This document shows positions 17,020-26,430 of a stretch of DNA of 64,000 nucleotides, one piece after another. The stretch's first letter is position 1; every line of letters starts with the position of its first letter. The notes below the pieces were generated by a model. The model saw only the letters and a list, made by a program, of their open reading frames with translations. It made no database searches and was not told the origin of the DNA. Source of the DNA: CAYULW01 sp964445815 (GTDB lineage: Bacteria > Bacteroidota > Bacteroidia > Flavobacteriales_E > Vicingaceae); assembly GCA_964445815.1 (NCBI GenBank), contig CAYULW010000009.1, forward strand, positions 53,368 through 117,367, written 5' to 3'. Made by a program: the position numbers and the translations under genes.

Positions 17020-19212
17020 ATGAAAAAACTATTATTTTCTATTTTAACATGTATGTCACTGCTCTATGCGGGAGCACAGACCTACCCTTTTGTGTCTATT
17101 TCACAAATTAATGCATCGTCTGCAACAGACTTGCAAGCTTGTGTAGATACTTCAGCCTATTTTGGAGATACCATTCGAACTGTTGGTGTTGTTGTGATTG
17201 ATGGAAATTTAAGTGAAGTGGCTTCAGGTTCAATTACCGGTGGATCCAGACCTTTTATTTCTTTAGTTGATACTGCCGGGGCAGGAGCTCCGGGACCATT
17301 TAAAGGTATCGTTGTTATGGGAGTCAATTGGGATACCGGAAATACACCAAATACTGCTATTGAGAATACCTTAGCGGGAGATATTCTTGAGATGACATGT
17401 GTTGTTGGAGAATATGCCGGTGCTTTGCAATTACAACCTTTAAATAACTCTTCGGTTTCACTTATTGGTTTTACTAATAATCCAACTTATACAACTGTCC
17501 CAGTAGCAGACTTACAGGATAACATGCGTCAAAATATTTTACCAACCGGTGAACAATGGGATGGTTCCTATGTAGAGATTCAAAATGTTACAGTAACTTC
17601 TGTTTCTATTTTTAGTGGAGGAAGTAGATGTGAATTTACAGTTCAAGATGCAAATGGTAACCAAATATTGGTTGCAGATCGATTCTTTCCGATGCGATTG
17701 GCCGGTAACTCAACGGTTAATCCGAATTCACCAGCTGCAACTGGTACATTAGTTGCGCCTTCAGTAGGAACTGTATATAATTATATTCGTGGTTTGATTT
17801 TTCAAGATGAGAATGGATGCCGTGGAGGTAGTTCTTTTGCCGGTGGATATGAGATTAATCCATTTGATACAAATGATGTAGATAAGGCAGCTTCTCCACC
17901 ACAGATTACATTAGAAAGCAGATCTCCTCAAGTACCTAATTCATCACAGACAGTTAGTGTAACTTGTGATATTGTTGATAATGATGGAGTAGTGACAGGA
18001 GCAACATTGTTTTATTCTGCAGACCGAAATGCAATGCCGAATACTTTTAGCTCAGTAGCAATGACCAACGCCGGTTCTGTTTATTCAGCTACAATTCCTG
18101 CATTTCCAAATGATAGCATTGTAAGGTATTATATTGAAGCAACCGATGACAGTATGAATGTAACAACCAGTCCTGGAGGAAATAATTTCCATTTTTATAC
18201 TGTTCGACCAAATGGTATGATTATACCTGATGTTCAATTTTTCCTTCCCGGAACATCTCCAGCTTCACCTTATGAAACAGATACAGTAACTGTAACAGGA
18301 ATTGTAACAGCTTCTTACCAACCAAATGATATGGGTTATTTATACATTCAAGACCCCAATGCGAGTGAGTTTGCAGGTATTTTTGTTGAAGGTGGCGGTA
18401 CTTCTGTCTTTGGCTTGGATAGAGGTGATGAAGTAACAGTTACAGGAGATGTTCAGGAGCAATTTGGTTTTACTAAGATTGTTGCTCATACAGTTACAGC
18501 TACAGGAAATACAGGAGTTATTATACCTACAGAATTGGATCCATCAGATGCTAATTTCTTTACTTCTGCAAATAGTGCAAATCTAGAGAAGTATGAAAGT
18601 ATGTTGATGAAATATAAAAACCCGATGGTGGGAGGTAAAGTCAACATTATCAATCCTAACCTTGGATTCGGAGAGTATACCGTAGGATCTGGTGTAGGAG
18701 CAACAGTAGATGCTCGAGTTCTAGCCGGAAGACAGGCTGGTACAAATGCTCAGTCTTCTTTAAATGTATCTGTGTTATCGGATACGGCAGCATATGGTGC
18801 CGGTATTAATGTTCCTCCGGTACAGGCTGACATCACTCAAAACATGGATGAGTTATTAGGACTGTTGTATTATTCATTCAGCAACTTTAAATTGACTCCA
18901 AGAAATAATTCAGATTTCATCGGGTTTAATCAACCTCTTGTTGGAATCGAGCCTTTCTATACTTCAAAAGTGGAAACAGCAATCTATCCGAACCCTGCTG
19001 AAGATAGAGTGAATATTCGAATTACTGAGGATTATCAATTTGATGTAGTGAATGTACAGGTTTATGATATGACAGGAAGAACTGTTGTGGACTTGAGAAC
19101 TAATTTACATTTATCGTCTATCAATCTTGATGGCTTGGATAGAGGAGTGTATATGATTAGAGTAAGTCATAATAATCAATTGATCAATGCATCGAAATTG
19201 ATCTTAAAATAA
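17020..19212 (+). CDS. Secreted OB-fold protein with T9SS sorting domain
   Basis: A 730-residue exported protein with signal peptide (MKKLLFSILTCMSLLYAGAQ). The N-terminal 280 residues and the stretch at about 415-560 look like repeated OB-fold or DUF5689-like beta modules (for example VTVTGIVTASYQ and FGLDRGDEVTVTGDVQEQFG), of the kind that accompany secreted nucleases. A middle Ig-like domain lies at about 295-390. The last 80 residues form a type A T9SS sorting domain (YPNPAEDRVNIRI, then LDRGVYMIRVSHNN). No catalytic residues were seen, so it may bind DNA or a surface ligand. It ends in a strong terminator. Confidence 0.8.
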   Translation: MKKLLFSILTCMSLLYAGAQTYPFVSISQINASSATDLQACVDTSAYFGDTIRTVGVVVIDGNLSEVASGSITGGSRPFISLVDTAGAGAPGPFKGIVVMGVNWDTGNTPNTAIENTLAGDILEMTCVVGEYAGALQLQPLNNSSVSLIGFTNNPTYTTVPVADLQDNMRQNILPTGEQWDGSYVEIQNVTVTSVSIFSGGSRCEFTVQDANGNQILVADRFFPMRLAGNSTVNPNSPAATGTLVAPSVGTVYNYIRGLIFQDENGCRGGSSFAGGYEINPFDTNDVDKAASPPQITLESRSPQVPNSSQTVSVTCDIVDNDGVVTGATLFYSADRNAMPNTFSSVAMTNAGSVYSATIPAFPNDSIVRYYIEATDDSMNVTTSPGGNNFHFYTVRPNGMIIPDVQFFLPGTSPASPYETDTVTVTGIVTASYQPNDMGYLYIQDPNASEFAGIFVEGGGTSVFGLDRGDEVTVTGDVQEQFGFTKIVAHTVTATGNTGVIIPTELDPSDANFFTSANSANLEKYESMLMKYKNPMVGGKVNIINPNLGFGEYTVGSGVGATVDARVLAGRQAGTNAQSSLNVSVLSDTAAYGAGINVPPVQADITQNMDELLGLLYYSFSNFKLTPRNNSDFIGFNQPLVGIEPFYTSKVETAIYPNPAEDRVNIRITEDYQFDVVNVQVYDMTGRTVVDLRTNLHLSSINLDGLDRGVYMIRVSHNNQLINASKLILK

Positions 19213-19221
19213 TAAATTGAA

Positions 19222-19256
19222 AAAAGAACTGCTCAGAAATCCTGAGCAGTTCTTTT
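19222..19256 (+). terminator. Strong terminator placed just before the next gene
   Basis: Arms 19222-19236 and 19242-19256 form a perfect 15-bp stem with a 5-base loop followed by T-rich sequence. The next start codon is at 19264, only 7 bp downstream, so a promoter for that gene cannot fit between them. Either read-through occurs or transcription of the next operon starts inside the 17020 gene. Confidence 0.9.
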
Positions 19257-19263
19257 CTTTTCT

Positions 19264-20718
19264 ATGAAGCTTCAATTCAACATTTGGTTTTCTCTATTCA
19301 TCCTCACCTTTATTTTTTCATGTAAAGATGAGGGGAGTGACTTAGGCAATAAAGAACCGGACACCGTTATCTCAGTTGAAGAGATTAATTTGACAGGTGA
19401 TCGACGTTTGAATAGCTTGGTGAGTCTAAGTTGGTCTGGTTTTGATCCTGATGGTTATGTGATCGGTTATGAGATTTCATTCGATTCTCTTAACTGGGAC
19501 TATACAACAGATCAGGATTCGACATTTCAGTTTAGCATTAACGCCGGGTCTGATACTACGGACATTCAATTTTACATTCGAGCGATAGATAATGAGAATG
19601 CCAGAGACCAAAGCCCGGATTACTTGAACATTCCAATAAAAAATTCACCTCCTTCTGTTGCATTTGATAATGATTTGAACATTCCGGACTCTGTTTTTTT
19701 GGTGGCAACAACAGCCTGGGCAGCAAGTGATTTAGATGGTATAGAAACCATTACTAATGTACAGATCAGTATTAACGGAAAGGCATGGTTTGACATTAAT
19801 AAAAATAAAAAGACATTTTCATTAGCTCCGAGTGATCCTACAGTTTCAGATACCGTTGAAGCTTTGATCTATTATGATACGGATCAAAACCCGGATAATG
19901 ATAAAGTTCAGGGCTTAGTGGTTAATGATACCAACAGAATCTATATCAGAGCGATTGATCAGGCAGGTACTATTAGTGTAATGGATACATCATTATCCTT
20001 TTACCTGAAAGGAAAGCAAAATGATTTTTTGGTCGTTGGTGGACTTGGTGGCTCGGCAAGAACAACTTATAATTCTGTTTTACAGAATATAGGAGTCAAT
20101 TATGACTTTCTTGACTTGCTCGTTGGTAACGGATTATACAGGCCAAGCATCTGGAATACGACCTTTAGATTACAACTTTCTTTTTACGATAAACTATTTT
20201 TCTTTTCCGACGAGTCCATATTTACAAACAATTACACCAATGTAACCGGATTACTACTTGAATTTGCGGCTGCCAGTTTACAACAATTTGCCAATAGTGG
20301 TGGGAAATATTTTATATCCACCAGCTTTGATCATAACCAAAACATAGATGGATTTGTTGGTGTTCTGCCTATAACAGGAGTATCAACTAAAAACTATGGA
20401 AGTGCACGATTATATAGGGACTCTTCCATTGTGTCCTCCTTGTCTAATTTCCCCGATTTAAAGATTAGCGTTTTTTCTCTACCCGGAGTAGGTGTTTTCA
20501 ACATTGATTCTCTGGATACTGAAGTGTTGTATGAGGCGCAATTATCTGATAGAAGACCAACAACACCATGGCCTGATACAAAAATAGTTGCATCAGGAAG
20601 AAGGGTTAATGGCAAATTGACACAAGTCTATTTCAGTGTGCAATTGTGGAGGTTTGACAATGATATCACCAAATTAGAAGACTTGTTCAGACAAATCATT
20701 AATGTAGAGTTCAATTGA
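19264..20718 (+). CDS. Surface lipoprotein with FN3-like domains
   Basis: A 484-residue predicted lipoprotein: hydrophobic N-terminus ending in FIFSCKDEG (acylated Cys at about residue 20). Two FN3/Ig-like modules follow (about 35-125 and 130-255; SLSWSGFDPDGYVIGYEIS is typical). The C-terminal half (about 250-484) begins DFLVVGGLGGSARTTYNSVL and looks like an alpha/beta Rossmann or GATase-like domain without visible catalytic Cys. The start codon lies 7 bp after a strong terminator. The stop codon overlaps the ATG of the TonB receptor (TGATG), so the two are translationally coupled. Function unknown; probably a partner of the receptor. Confidence 0.75.
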   Translation: MKLQFNIWFSLFILTFIFSCKDEGSDLGNKEPDTVISVEEINLTGDRRLNSLVSLSWSGFDPDGYVIGYEISFDSLNWDYTTDQDSTFQFSINAGSDTTDIQFYIRAIDNENARDQSPDYLNIPIKNSPPSVAFDNDLNIPDSVFLVATTAWAASDLDGIETITNVQISINGKAWFDINKNKKTFSLAPSDPTVSDTVEALIYYDTDQNPDNDKVQGLVVNDTNRIYIRAIDQAGTISVMDTSLSFYLKGKQNDFLVVGGLGGSARTTYNSVLQNIGVNYDFLDLLVGNGLYRPSIWNTTFRLQLSFYDKLFFFSDESIFTNNYTNVTGLLLEFAAASLQQFANSGGKYFISTSFDHNQNIDGFVGVLPITGVSTKNYGSARLYRDSSIVSSLSNFPDLKISVFSLPGVGVFNIDSLDTEVLYEAQLSDRRPTTPWPDTKIVASGRRVNGKLTQVYFSVQLWRFDNDITKLEDLFRQIINVEFN

Positions 20719-23546
20719 TGAAAAAACTAGTCTTAAATTTTTTCTTCTCTTTTATCATTTGCTTTTTGAGTTATGCTCAAGGGGATGGGGGAACTTTAAA
20801 AGGGACAATTACTGATGAATCATCGGGAGAGACGTTGATCGGTGCTACAGTAGTAGTAGTAGGAACTTATAAAGCAACCAGTTCAGATTTTGTAGGGAAT
20901 TATGAAATAGAAAACATCAAACCCGGAGATTACTCCATTAAGGTAACTTATATAGGCTATGCAGACAAAATCTTTAACGGCATTAGTATTCGAGCGGGCG
21001 AAACTGTTGAATTGAATGTGACGCTAAAAACAAGTGCTCAAGCATTAGAGACAGTAGAAATTGTTGGAGAAAAGAACTTAGTCAATTTAGAGTCTGCAAA
21101 ATCAGAAGTCAGCTTATCTCAAAAGGAGATTGCGGATATGAATGTGCGTGATGTACAAGAAATTGCAGCCATGCAATCCGGTATTAATAAAACGCCTGAT
21201 GGTTTGCAGATTAGAGGGGCAAGGGTATACGAAACACAATACATGGTTGATGGAATTAGTGCGCAGGATCCATTAGCAGGAACGGGATTTGGGGTGAATG
21301 TGGCCTCTAGCTCCATAGGTAAATTAGACATTATTACAGGAGGAGCAGGAGCTGAGTTTGGTGATGGCTCTTCCGGAGTTATTAATACGACCATCAGAGA
21401 AGGAGGAGATACCTGGGAATATTCAGGTAGTTACCAATGGGATCATTGGGGGTACATAGAGACGGAAACAGGTTGGAATACTGATATTGTAGAATTATCG
21501 GCCGGAGGTCCTATTCCCGGAACCGATAAGAAAATGACTCTATTTGGAAATGTAACATCCAGATTAACCGATACTTATTTTGGAGAGCAGGCTTTCCAAC
21601 TAAGAAGCTCTTTATTGGAGAATAATCAGACAAGATGGGCACCACGCCAAGACAATAACTTTACAAGTACAATTAAGTGGTCCTATAAGTTGAAAAATGG
21701 TTCTAAACTGACCATTACGAATCAACACAGTTTAAGCATCAATCAAAATACAAGAACACTTCAGATTGTTGGGTTTGATGCTCTACTACAACCCGGTTAT
21801 CAATTTGAACGCAGCTTAAACCTCGATAATGCAACCACTTATACTCACCATTCCAATTTAACGGCTTTGAATTACAAAAAAATCATCAAAGAAGGCTTTT
21901 GGTTTAATGTGACTTTAGGGCGTTTATTTACCAATTTGAGAGCAGATGCGAATGGTCGCCCTTTCCGAGAAGAGACAGTAGATCAAATTTATGACGAAGC
22001 ATCTATTGTTACAGATCCTGTTGGATTGTTTAACCCAAATGATGAAGTTGTCTTTGTTTTGCCTGGTCCCGGTTTGATAAACAATGGAGGTATTTCTCCA
22101 GTTTGGCATGATCACTTTGCTCAAGAGTATACCTTTAGTACCAAGTTTACCAAGTTTTCAGAATCTCAAAAAAGTAAGATCAACTTTGGAATAGAGCATA
22201 AAATGCAGCATTTACAATGGGTAGATGTTTCTCGTCCATGGATAGGTGCTCCAATTAAGATTAATGATACATTAACATCTCCATCTGTAAGTGTGGGCTC
22301 TTCCAATGACATATGGGAAGTTAAACCATTTAATGGTGGGATTTATTTTAGCGATGAGCTAAGGTATCGGGGGATCATAGCTACGCTTGGTCTACGATTC
22401 AATTACTGGGCACCGGGTAAGTTTGCAGATAATGCTGTTGATGACCCTGCTTCTCCTGTAATTGATCAAGTCAGGGAAGACTATAAAGAGAATACGACAG
22501 ATTTAATGGGCTACAGAATAAAAGCAAGGCTTTTACCAAAGATCAATGTTTCTTTTCCTGTGACAGAAAACAATGTCTTGTATTTTAACTATAGCCACTC
22601 CATGCGCTTACCACATCCAAGATTTGTTTATGCCGGTTTAGATCCTGAATATCAAGATCGCTCATTTTTGTCCAACTTAGGAAATCCTGATATTAATCCA
22701 GAAGTTAACATATCCTATGAGGTAGGTTATAAAACACAGATCACTAAAGACATAGGACTTACGTTAGCGGCCTTTAATAATAATCGCTTTGATTACATCG
22801 TCCAAAGAAGTGTAATTGTTAAAGATCAAACCGGACGACCTGTAACCAAACGGATGTTTATTAATCAGGATTATGCAAGAATCATTGGTGTTGAAGGAGG
22901 AGTGTCATGGCGTTTTGCAAAATATTACCGCACTTTTGTTAATGCCACATATCAGGTGGCTCGTGGTAAATCTAACTCAGCTCGTGAATCCGGTCTTCAA
23001 ATTGAACAGAACGGTGCAGTTGAACTCTCATCCGAACAATATCTTGCTTTTGACCGTCCATGGGATGTTACACTAGGTTTTGTTTTCCTTTCAGATTCTA
23101 CATTCAAGTTTAGAGGAAAAAAGATAGATGGACTAAGGGTTTTCTTATCGTTTAATTATGTTTCCGGTTTTAGATATACGCCTTATATGCAGGATGGCCA
23201 AAATGATCTTGGTCGACCATTATTTGTTCGCCTGGATGACCAATATCTGGAAGAAGTATCGAGGCCTTGGTACCAGTCGGACTTAAAGCTTAGTAAGACT
23301 TATAATTTTAAGAACAATAAAGGAGGCATTACACTTAGTGTTGAGGTTCGTAACTTGTTGAACATTAAGAATTCAGTGATCATTAATCCAATTACAGGAA
23401 AGGCTTATGAAGATGGAGACGATGTACCAAATGAGTGGAGAGACCCAAGGTATATTGGGCCTCAGGAAGATGGAGTGCCACCTAACGATCCTGCAAGATA
23501 TTTAGCTCCAAGGCAAATTTTATACGGTGTAACGTTTAAATTTTAA
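20718..23546 (+). CDS. TonB-dependent outer membrane receptor
   Basis: A 942-residue outer-membrane transporter powered by TonB. It has a signal peptide (to about 22), a carboxypeptidase-like regulatory domain (25-105; GTITDESSGETLIGATVVVVG), a plug (about 130-235; LQIRGARVYETQYMVDGISA) and a 22-strand barrel ending in YGVTFKF. I chose the ATG at 20718 rather than the TTG one codon earlier, since it forms a TGATG overlap with the upstream lipoprotein gene. No SusD partner is present, so it is not a standard glycan-uptake pair. The ligand is unknown. Confidence 0.93.
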   Translation: MKKLVLNFFFSFIICFLSYAQGDGGTLKGTITDESSGETLIGATVVVVGTYKATSSDFVGNYEIENIKPGDYSIKVTYIGYADKIFNGISIRAGETVELNVTLKTSAQALETVEIVGEKNLVNLESAKSEVSLSQKEIADMNVRDVQEIAAMQSGINKTPDGLQIRGARVYETQYMVDGISAQDPLAGTGFGVNVASSSIGKLDIITGGAGAEFGDGSSGVINTTIREGGDTWEYSGSYQWDHWGYIETETGWNTDIVELSAGGPIPGTDKKMTLFGNVTSRLTDTYFGEQAFQLRSSLLENNQTRWAPRQDNNFTSTIKWSYKLKNGSKLTITNQHSLSINQNTRTLQIVGFDALLQPGYQFERSLNLDNATTYTHHSNLTALNYKKIIKEGFWFNVTLGRLFTNLRADANGRPFREETVDQIYDEASIVTDPVGLFNPNDEVVFVLPGPGLINNGGISPVWHDHFAQEYTFSTKFTKFSESQKSKINFGIEHKMQHLQWVDVSRPWIGAPIKINDTLTSPSVSVGSSNDIWEVKPFNGGIYFSDELRYRGIIATLGLRFNYWAPGKFADNAVDDPASPVIDQVREDYKENTTDLMGYRIKARLLPKINVSFPVTENNVLYFNYSHSMRLPHPRFVYAGLDPEYQDRSFLSNLGNPDINPEVNISYEVGYKTQITKDIGLTLAAFNNNRFDYIVQRSVIVKDQTGRPVTKRMFINQDYARIIGVEGGVSWRFAKYYRTFVNATYQVARGKSNSARESGLQIEQNGAVELSSEQYLAFDRPWDVTLGFVFLSDSTFKFRGKKIDGLRVFLSFNYVSGFRYTPYMQDGQNDLGRPLFVRLDDQYLEEVSRPWYQSDLKLSKTYNFKNNKGGITLSVEVRNLLNIKNSVIINPITGKAYEDGDDVPNEWRDPRYIGPQEDGVPPNDPARYLAPRQILYGVTFKF

Positions 23547-24553
23547 TGATTAAGAGAGTATACATAGCATTGTTTTTTACCTTTTGTGTTTTTCATGTCA
23601 AAGCACAATTGATTCCCAATTTTGGTTCTCAGCGGGCAGGTCTATCTACACTATCTTTTTTGAAGAATGATGTTAATCCAAGGTCTGCAGCTCTTTCAGG
23701 AGCAAGTGTGGGACTAAATGGTGATGCTTATTCCATTTATTCTAATCCGGCTGCAATGACGAATATGGAGTCATTGACATTTGCTTTAAGCAATTATACT
23801 ATTGGCGCAGGTATACAACAGTCTTTTGTCTCTGGAATTATTCCTAGAAAAGATGGTTTAGGCAATTTTGGAGTAAGTCTCAACATGTTAAATTCCGGTG
23901 CTATGGATGTTCGGACTGAATTTCAACCCGAAGGAACTGGTGAGAAGTACTATGTTACCAATACTGCTTTTGGATTGAGTTATGCTCAAAAATTATCAGA
24001 CATGTTCTCTGCAGGTATCAGTTTGAAGTACATTCATGAGCAGATTGAGTCCTATACTGCATCTACAGTTGCTGCCGATGTTTCATTTCTCTATTTCACG
24101 GATTATAAAGACTTAAAGTTTGCCGTGATGATTCAAAACTTCGGAGGAAACTCTTCTGTAGATGGCGGAGAATTACAAACCACTTTTAATCGGACAAATC
24201 CGGAACCTGAAGATTATTCTGTTCCAACTGTCTTTAGAATGGGGGCTTCTATGGTGCCTTGGAAAAAAGACAATCAGTCTTTGCTTGTTGCGCTTCAATT
24301 AAATCACCCCAATGATAATGCGGAGAACTATAGACTTGGTTTGGAATACGAGTACCGCGAATTACTTTATTTAAGAACAGGGTATAAAATCAATGTGTCA
24401 GGACAACCCTTCCCAAGTTTTGGTTTAGGACTTAGATATCCGATTGGTGGACACCCACTGATGATTAATTATGGGATTAATCCAACAGAATTTCAGGGCC
24501 TATTGCATACAATTGGCTTGGCCTTTTCAATCAATAAAATGGAGAGAGAATAG
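23546..24553 (+). CDS. PorV/PorQ-family outer membrane barrel
   Basis: A 335-residue beta-barrel of the PorV/PorQ (UPF0164) family. It has a signal peptide (to about 20, ending FHVKAQ). The family pattern is clear: LNPRSAALSGASVGLNGDAYSIY-type segment followed by SNPAAM, then repeated barrel strands and FGLGLRYPIG near the end. In T9SS, PorV shuttles cargo to the attachment machinery. Here the gene overlaps the TonB receptor stop codon (TAATG) and abuts the next lipoprotein gene, so it may be a dedicated paralogue for this cluster instead of the central PorV. Confidence 0.85.
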   Translation: MIKRVYIALFFTFCVFHVKAQLIPNFGSQRAGLSTLSFLKNDVNPRSAALSGASVGLNGDAYSIYSNPAAMTNMESLTFALSNYTIGAGIQQSFVSGIIPRKDGLGNFGVSLNMLNSGAMDVRTEFQPEGTGEKYYVTNTAFGLSYAQKLSDMFSAGISLKYIHEQIESYTASTVAADVSFLYFTDYKDLKFAVMIQNFGGNSSVDGGELQTTFNRTNPEPEDYSVPTVFRMGASMVPWKKDNQSLLVALQLNHPNDNAENYRLGLEYEYRELLYLRTGYKINVSGQPFPSFGLGLRYPIGGHPLMINYGINPTEFQGLLHTIGLAFSINKMERE

Positions 24554-25747
24554 ATGAAGTTCAAGGTAATACATATCTTATATATTGTTCTTCTAACAGG
24601 TCTCTTGAGTTGTGACGATTATTTAGGAGACAAAACCAACATTGATTTCATTGAAGTTCCCACTTCAACATACAGGGAAGTAGCATATGTTCCCGTCTTA
24701 CCCATATTGAATCAATTTGTTTATCCTTCTGATATTATTGCCGGATTCGATGAGTTGATTTATGTTGTTGATGCAGGAACTCAGGAAGTAATTGCATTAG
24801 ATGAATCCGGTGTTGAATTGGCCAGAAGACGGATACAAGGCGCTCGGGGTATTGCTCAAGACAGAAGTTTGGACTTATTGGTCATTGGAACAAAAACAGA
24901 TACGTCAACAGGTACTTCGGTTGATCGAAGCTGTATATATCGTTTACAAATGAACCGCCCCGATGGCTACGGTTTGGATAAAGCTGTGGTTACGAATGAG
25001 ATTGTTCATCCATTTTACTTCAAAACAACCGCCATATCCAGAGATGACCCAGTGATGTTTAATCGAATTGGCGTAATTCGAGATAACTCCTTTTACGTTT
25101 CTCGTTCCGGTCCTAATAATAATCCTAATCAATCCGGTGGGCCGGATAATGCGGTCTTGTTTTTTAATCAAAATGATAATTTCGTTACACCGATTGTGGT
25201 CACCAACTCTCAGGGAGGAATATTCAGAGATTTTTTTAAAGCGCCTTTTGGTTTGTCTACATTGGCCAAACCCCCACAAGTATCGGTAGATAGGCGGGGA
25301 GACTTTATTATCACTTCCTTAGACCCAAATAGTGTACTGAAAGTGCAGTACATTGAAAATCAATCCTCGGAAGATGGAAGCGTTTATGTGCCGAAGTCTG
25401 ATTGGAGCAGTGACACGAGTCAGGCTGATAACTTTATTAATGATCCATTTAAGTTTGCGGAACCTGTAGGAATAGAATATGCAGGTGACGGTTCAGGGTA
25501 TTTATTTGTTGTTGATCGAGCAAAAGATTCATTGTATCAGTTTACCGCTAATGGTTTAGAAGGAGTTCAACCACCTCCGGCCTCAGGGGAGACAAAATAC
25601 ATTAAAACTTCATTTGGAGGAACAGGCATTGGACCAAGCAATTTTAATGAGCCCATGGCAGTAGCCTATAAAGACGAAGTCATCTATGTTGCAGATGCAG
25701 GAAATGGTCGTATCTTGCGTTTTAAATTGACTTTAGATATCCAATAA
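24554..25747 (+). CDS. NHL-repeat-like lipoprotein
   Basis: A 397-residue predicted lipoprotein (lipobox-like GLLSCDDYLG, Cys at about 20). The body contains NHL/six-bladed-propeller-like blades with repeated motifs, for example YVVDAGTQEVIALDESG, FVVDRAKDSLYQFTANG and IYVADAGNGRILRFKL. NHL propellers usually bind proteins or glycans. It abuts the PorV-like gene with no gap and closes the receptor operon. The Crp/Fnr gene starts only 5 bp after it, so the two clusters may be co-transcribed. Confidence 0.8.
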   Translation: MKFKVIHILYIVLLTGLLSCDDYLGDKTNIDFIEVPTSTYREVAYVPVLPILNQFVYPSDIIAGFDELIYVVDAGTQEVIALDESGVELARRRIQGARGIAQDRSLDLLVIGTKTDTSTGTSVDRSCIYRLQMNRPDGYGLDKAVVTNEIVHPFYFKTTAISRDDPVMFNRIGVIRDNSFYVSRSGPNNNPNQSGGPDNAVLFFNQNDNFVTPIVVTNSQGGIFRDFFKAPFGLSTLAKPPQVSVDRRGDFIITSLDPNSVLKVQYIENQSSEDGSVYVPKSDWSSDTSQADNFINDPFKFAEPVGIEYAGDGSGYLFVVDRAKDSLYQFTANGLEGVQPPPASGETKYIKTSFGGTGIGPSNFNEPMAVAYKDEVIYVADAGNGRILRFKLTLDIQ

Positions 25748-25752
25748 TTAAA

Positions 25753-26385
25753 ATGTCTCTCACATTCTTAGAACAATTGAAAGAACTGCAACAGTTTGAA
25801 AAGGAACTCATGACCGAAATAGAAGCGGTTTCAACAGTTAAGACCATTAATGAAGGACAATCCTTGATGGAAATTGGGCAGAGAATCACACACATGCCAC
25901 TGCTCATTTCCGGAGCCTTGAAGATTATGCAAGAAGATGAGGATGGTGAAGAGCTGGTTCTTTATTTCATAGAAAGAGGAGATACTTGTGCCATGACGAT
26001 GAATTGCTGTTTTGGAGATCGAAAGAGTCGGGTTCGGGCAGTTGCAGAAATAGATACGGAGTTATTATTAGTCCCTACACTTTATATTGATGAGTGGATG
26101 GCCAAATATGCATCATGGCGTCAATTTATTTTAAATAGTTATAATCAGAGGTTTACCGAATTATTGAAAGCACTGGATAGCGTTGCCTTTCTTCATATGG
26201 ATCAGAGATTGGTTAATTATTTAGAAGAGAAGTCAAAAGTACATGCGACCAATTTGATTAAGGTGACCCATCAGGAAATAGCCTATGATCTGCATACATC
26301 AAGAGTTGTGATTTCACGTTTGCTAAAACGATTAGAAAAAGAAGGTTTCCTGCAAATCCATAGAAATCAGATTGAGTTACTTTAG
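25753..26385 (+). CDS. Crp/Fnr-family regulator with cysteine cluster
   Basis: A 210-residue regulator with an N-terminal cyclic-nucleotide-type beta-roll (about 20-120) and a C-terminal winged HTH (VTHQEIAYDLHTSRVVISRLLKRL, shown here without its last residues; about 165-205). The segment GDTCAMTMNCCFG places Cys79, Cys85 and Cys86 in the sensor domain. Typical cAMP-binding Arg/Ser signatures are absent, and the FNR N-terminal Cys cluster is absent. Neighbours are tauE and two cstB-like genes, so persulfide or redox sensing through these cysteines is a reasonable inference. Matching inverted repeats upstream of tauE and cstB1 are candidate binding sites. Confidence 0.9.
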   Translation: MSLTFLEQLKELQQFEKELMTEIEAVSTVKTINEGQSLMEIGQRITHMPLLISGALKIMQEDEDGEELVLYFIERGDTCAMTMNCCFGDRKSRVRAVAEIDTELLLVPTLYIDEWMAKYASWRQFILNSYNQRFTELLKALDSVAFLHMDQRLVNYLEEKSKVHATNLIKVTHQEIAYDLHTSRVVISRLLKRLEKEGFLQIHRNQIELL

Positions 26386-26394
26386 TTTTCTCTT

Positions 26395-26410
26395 TGTAAC
26401 TCCAATTACA
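26395..26410 (+). promoter_or_regulatory. Candidate Crp/Fnr operator upstream of tauE
   Basis: TGTAACTCCAATTACA has perfect 5-bp arms TGTAA/TTACA around 6 bp, the geometry of a Crp/Fnr dimer site. Its centre lies about 40 bp upstream of the start expected from the -7 element at 26431-26438, the usual position for class II activation. It resembles the site at 27251-27266. Confidence 0.55.
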
Positions 26411-26430
26411 TTCAAGCAAATAGAATGAAT

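Noticed and set aside
24944..25279. 111-codon minus-strand frame inside the NHL lipoprotein gene
   Set aside because: No recognisable motif, and it lies fully within a well-supported gene.
19264..25747. Polysaccharide utilisation locus (SusC/SusD)
   Set aside because: A TonB-dependent receptor is present, but no SusD-like protein, glycosidase or SusR-type regulator was found in the cluster.
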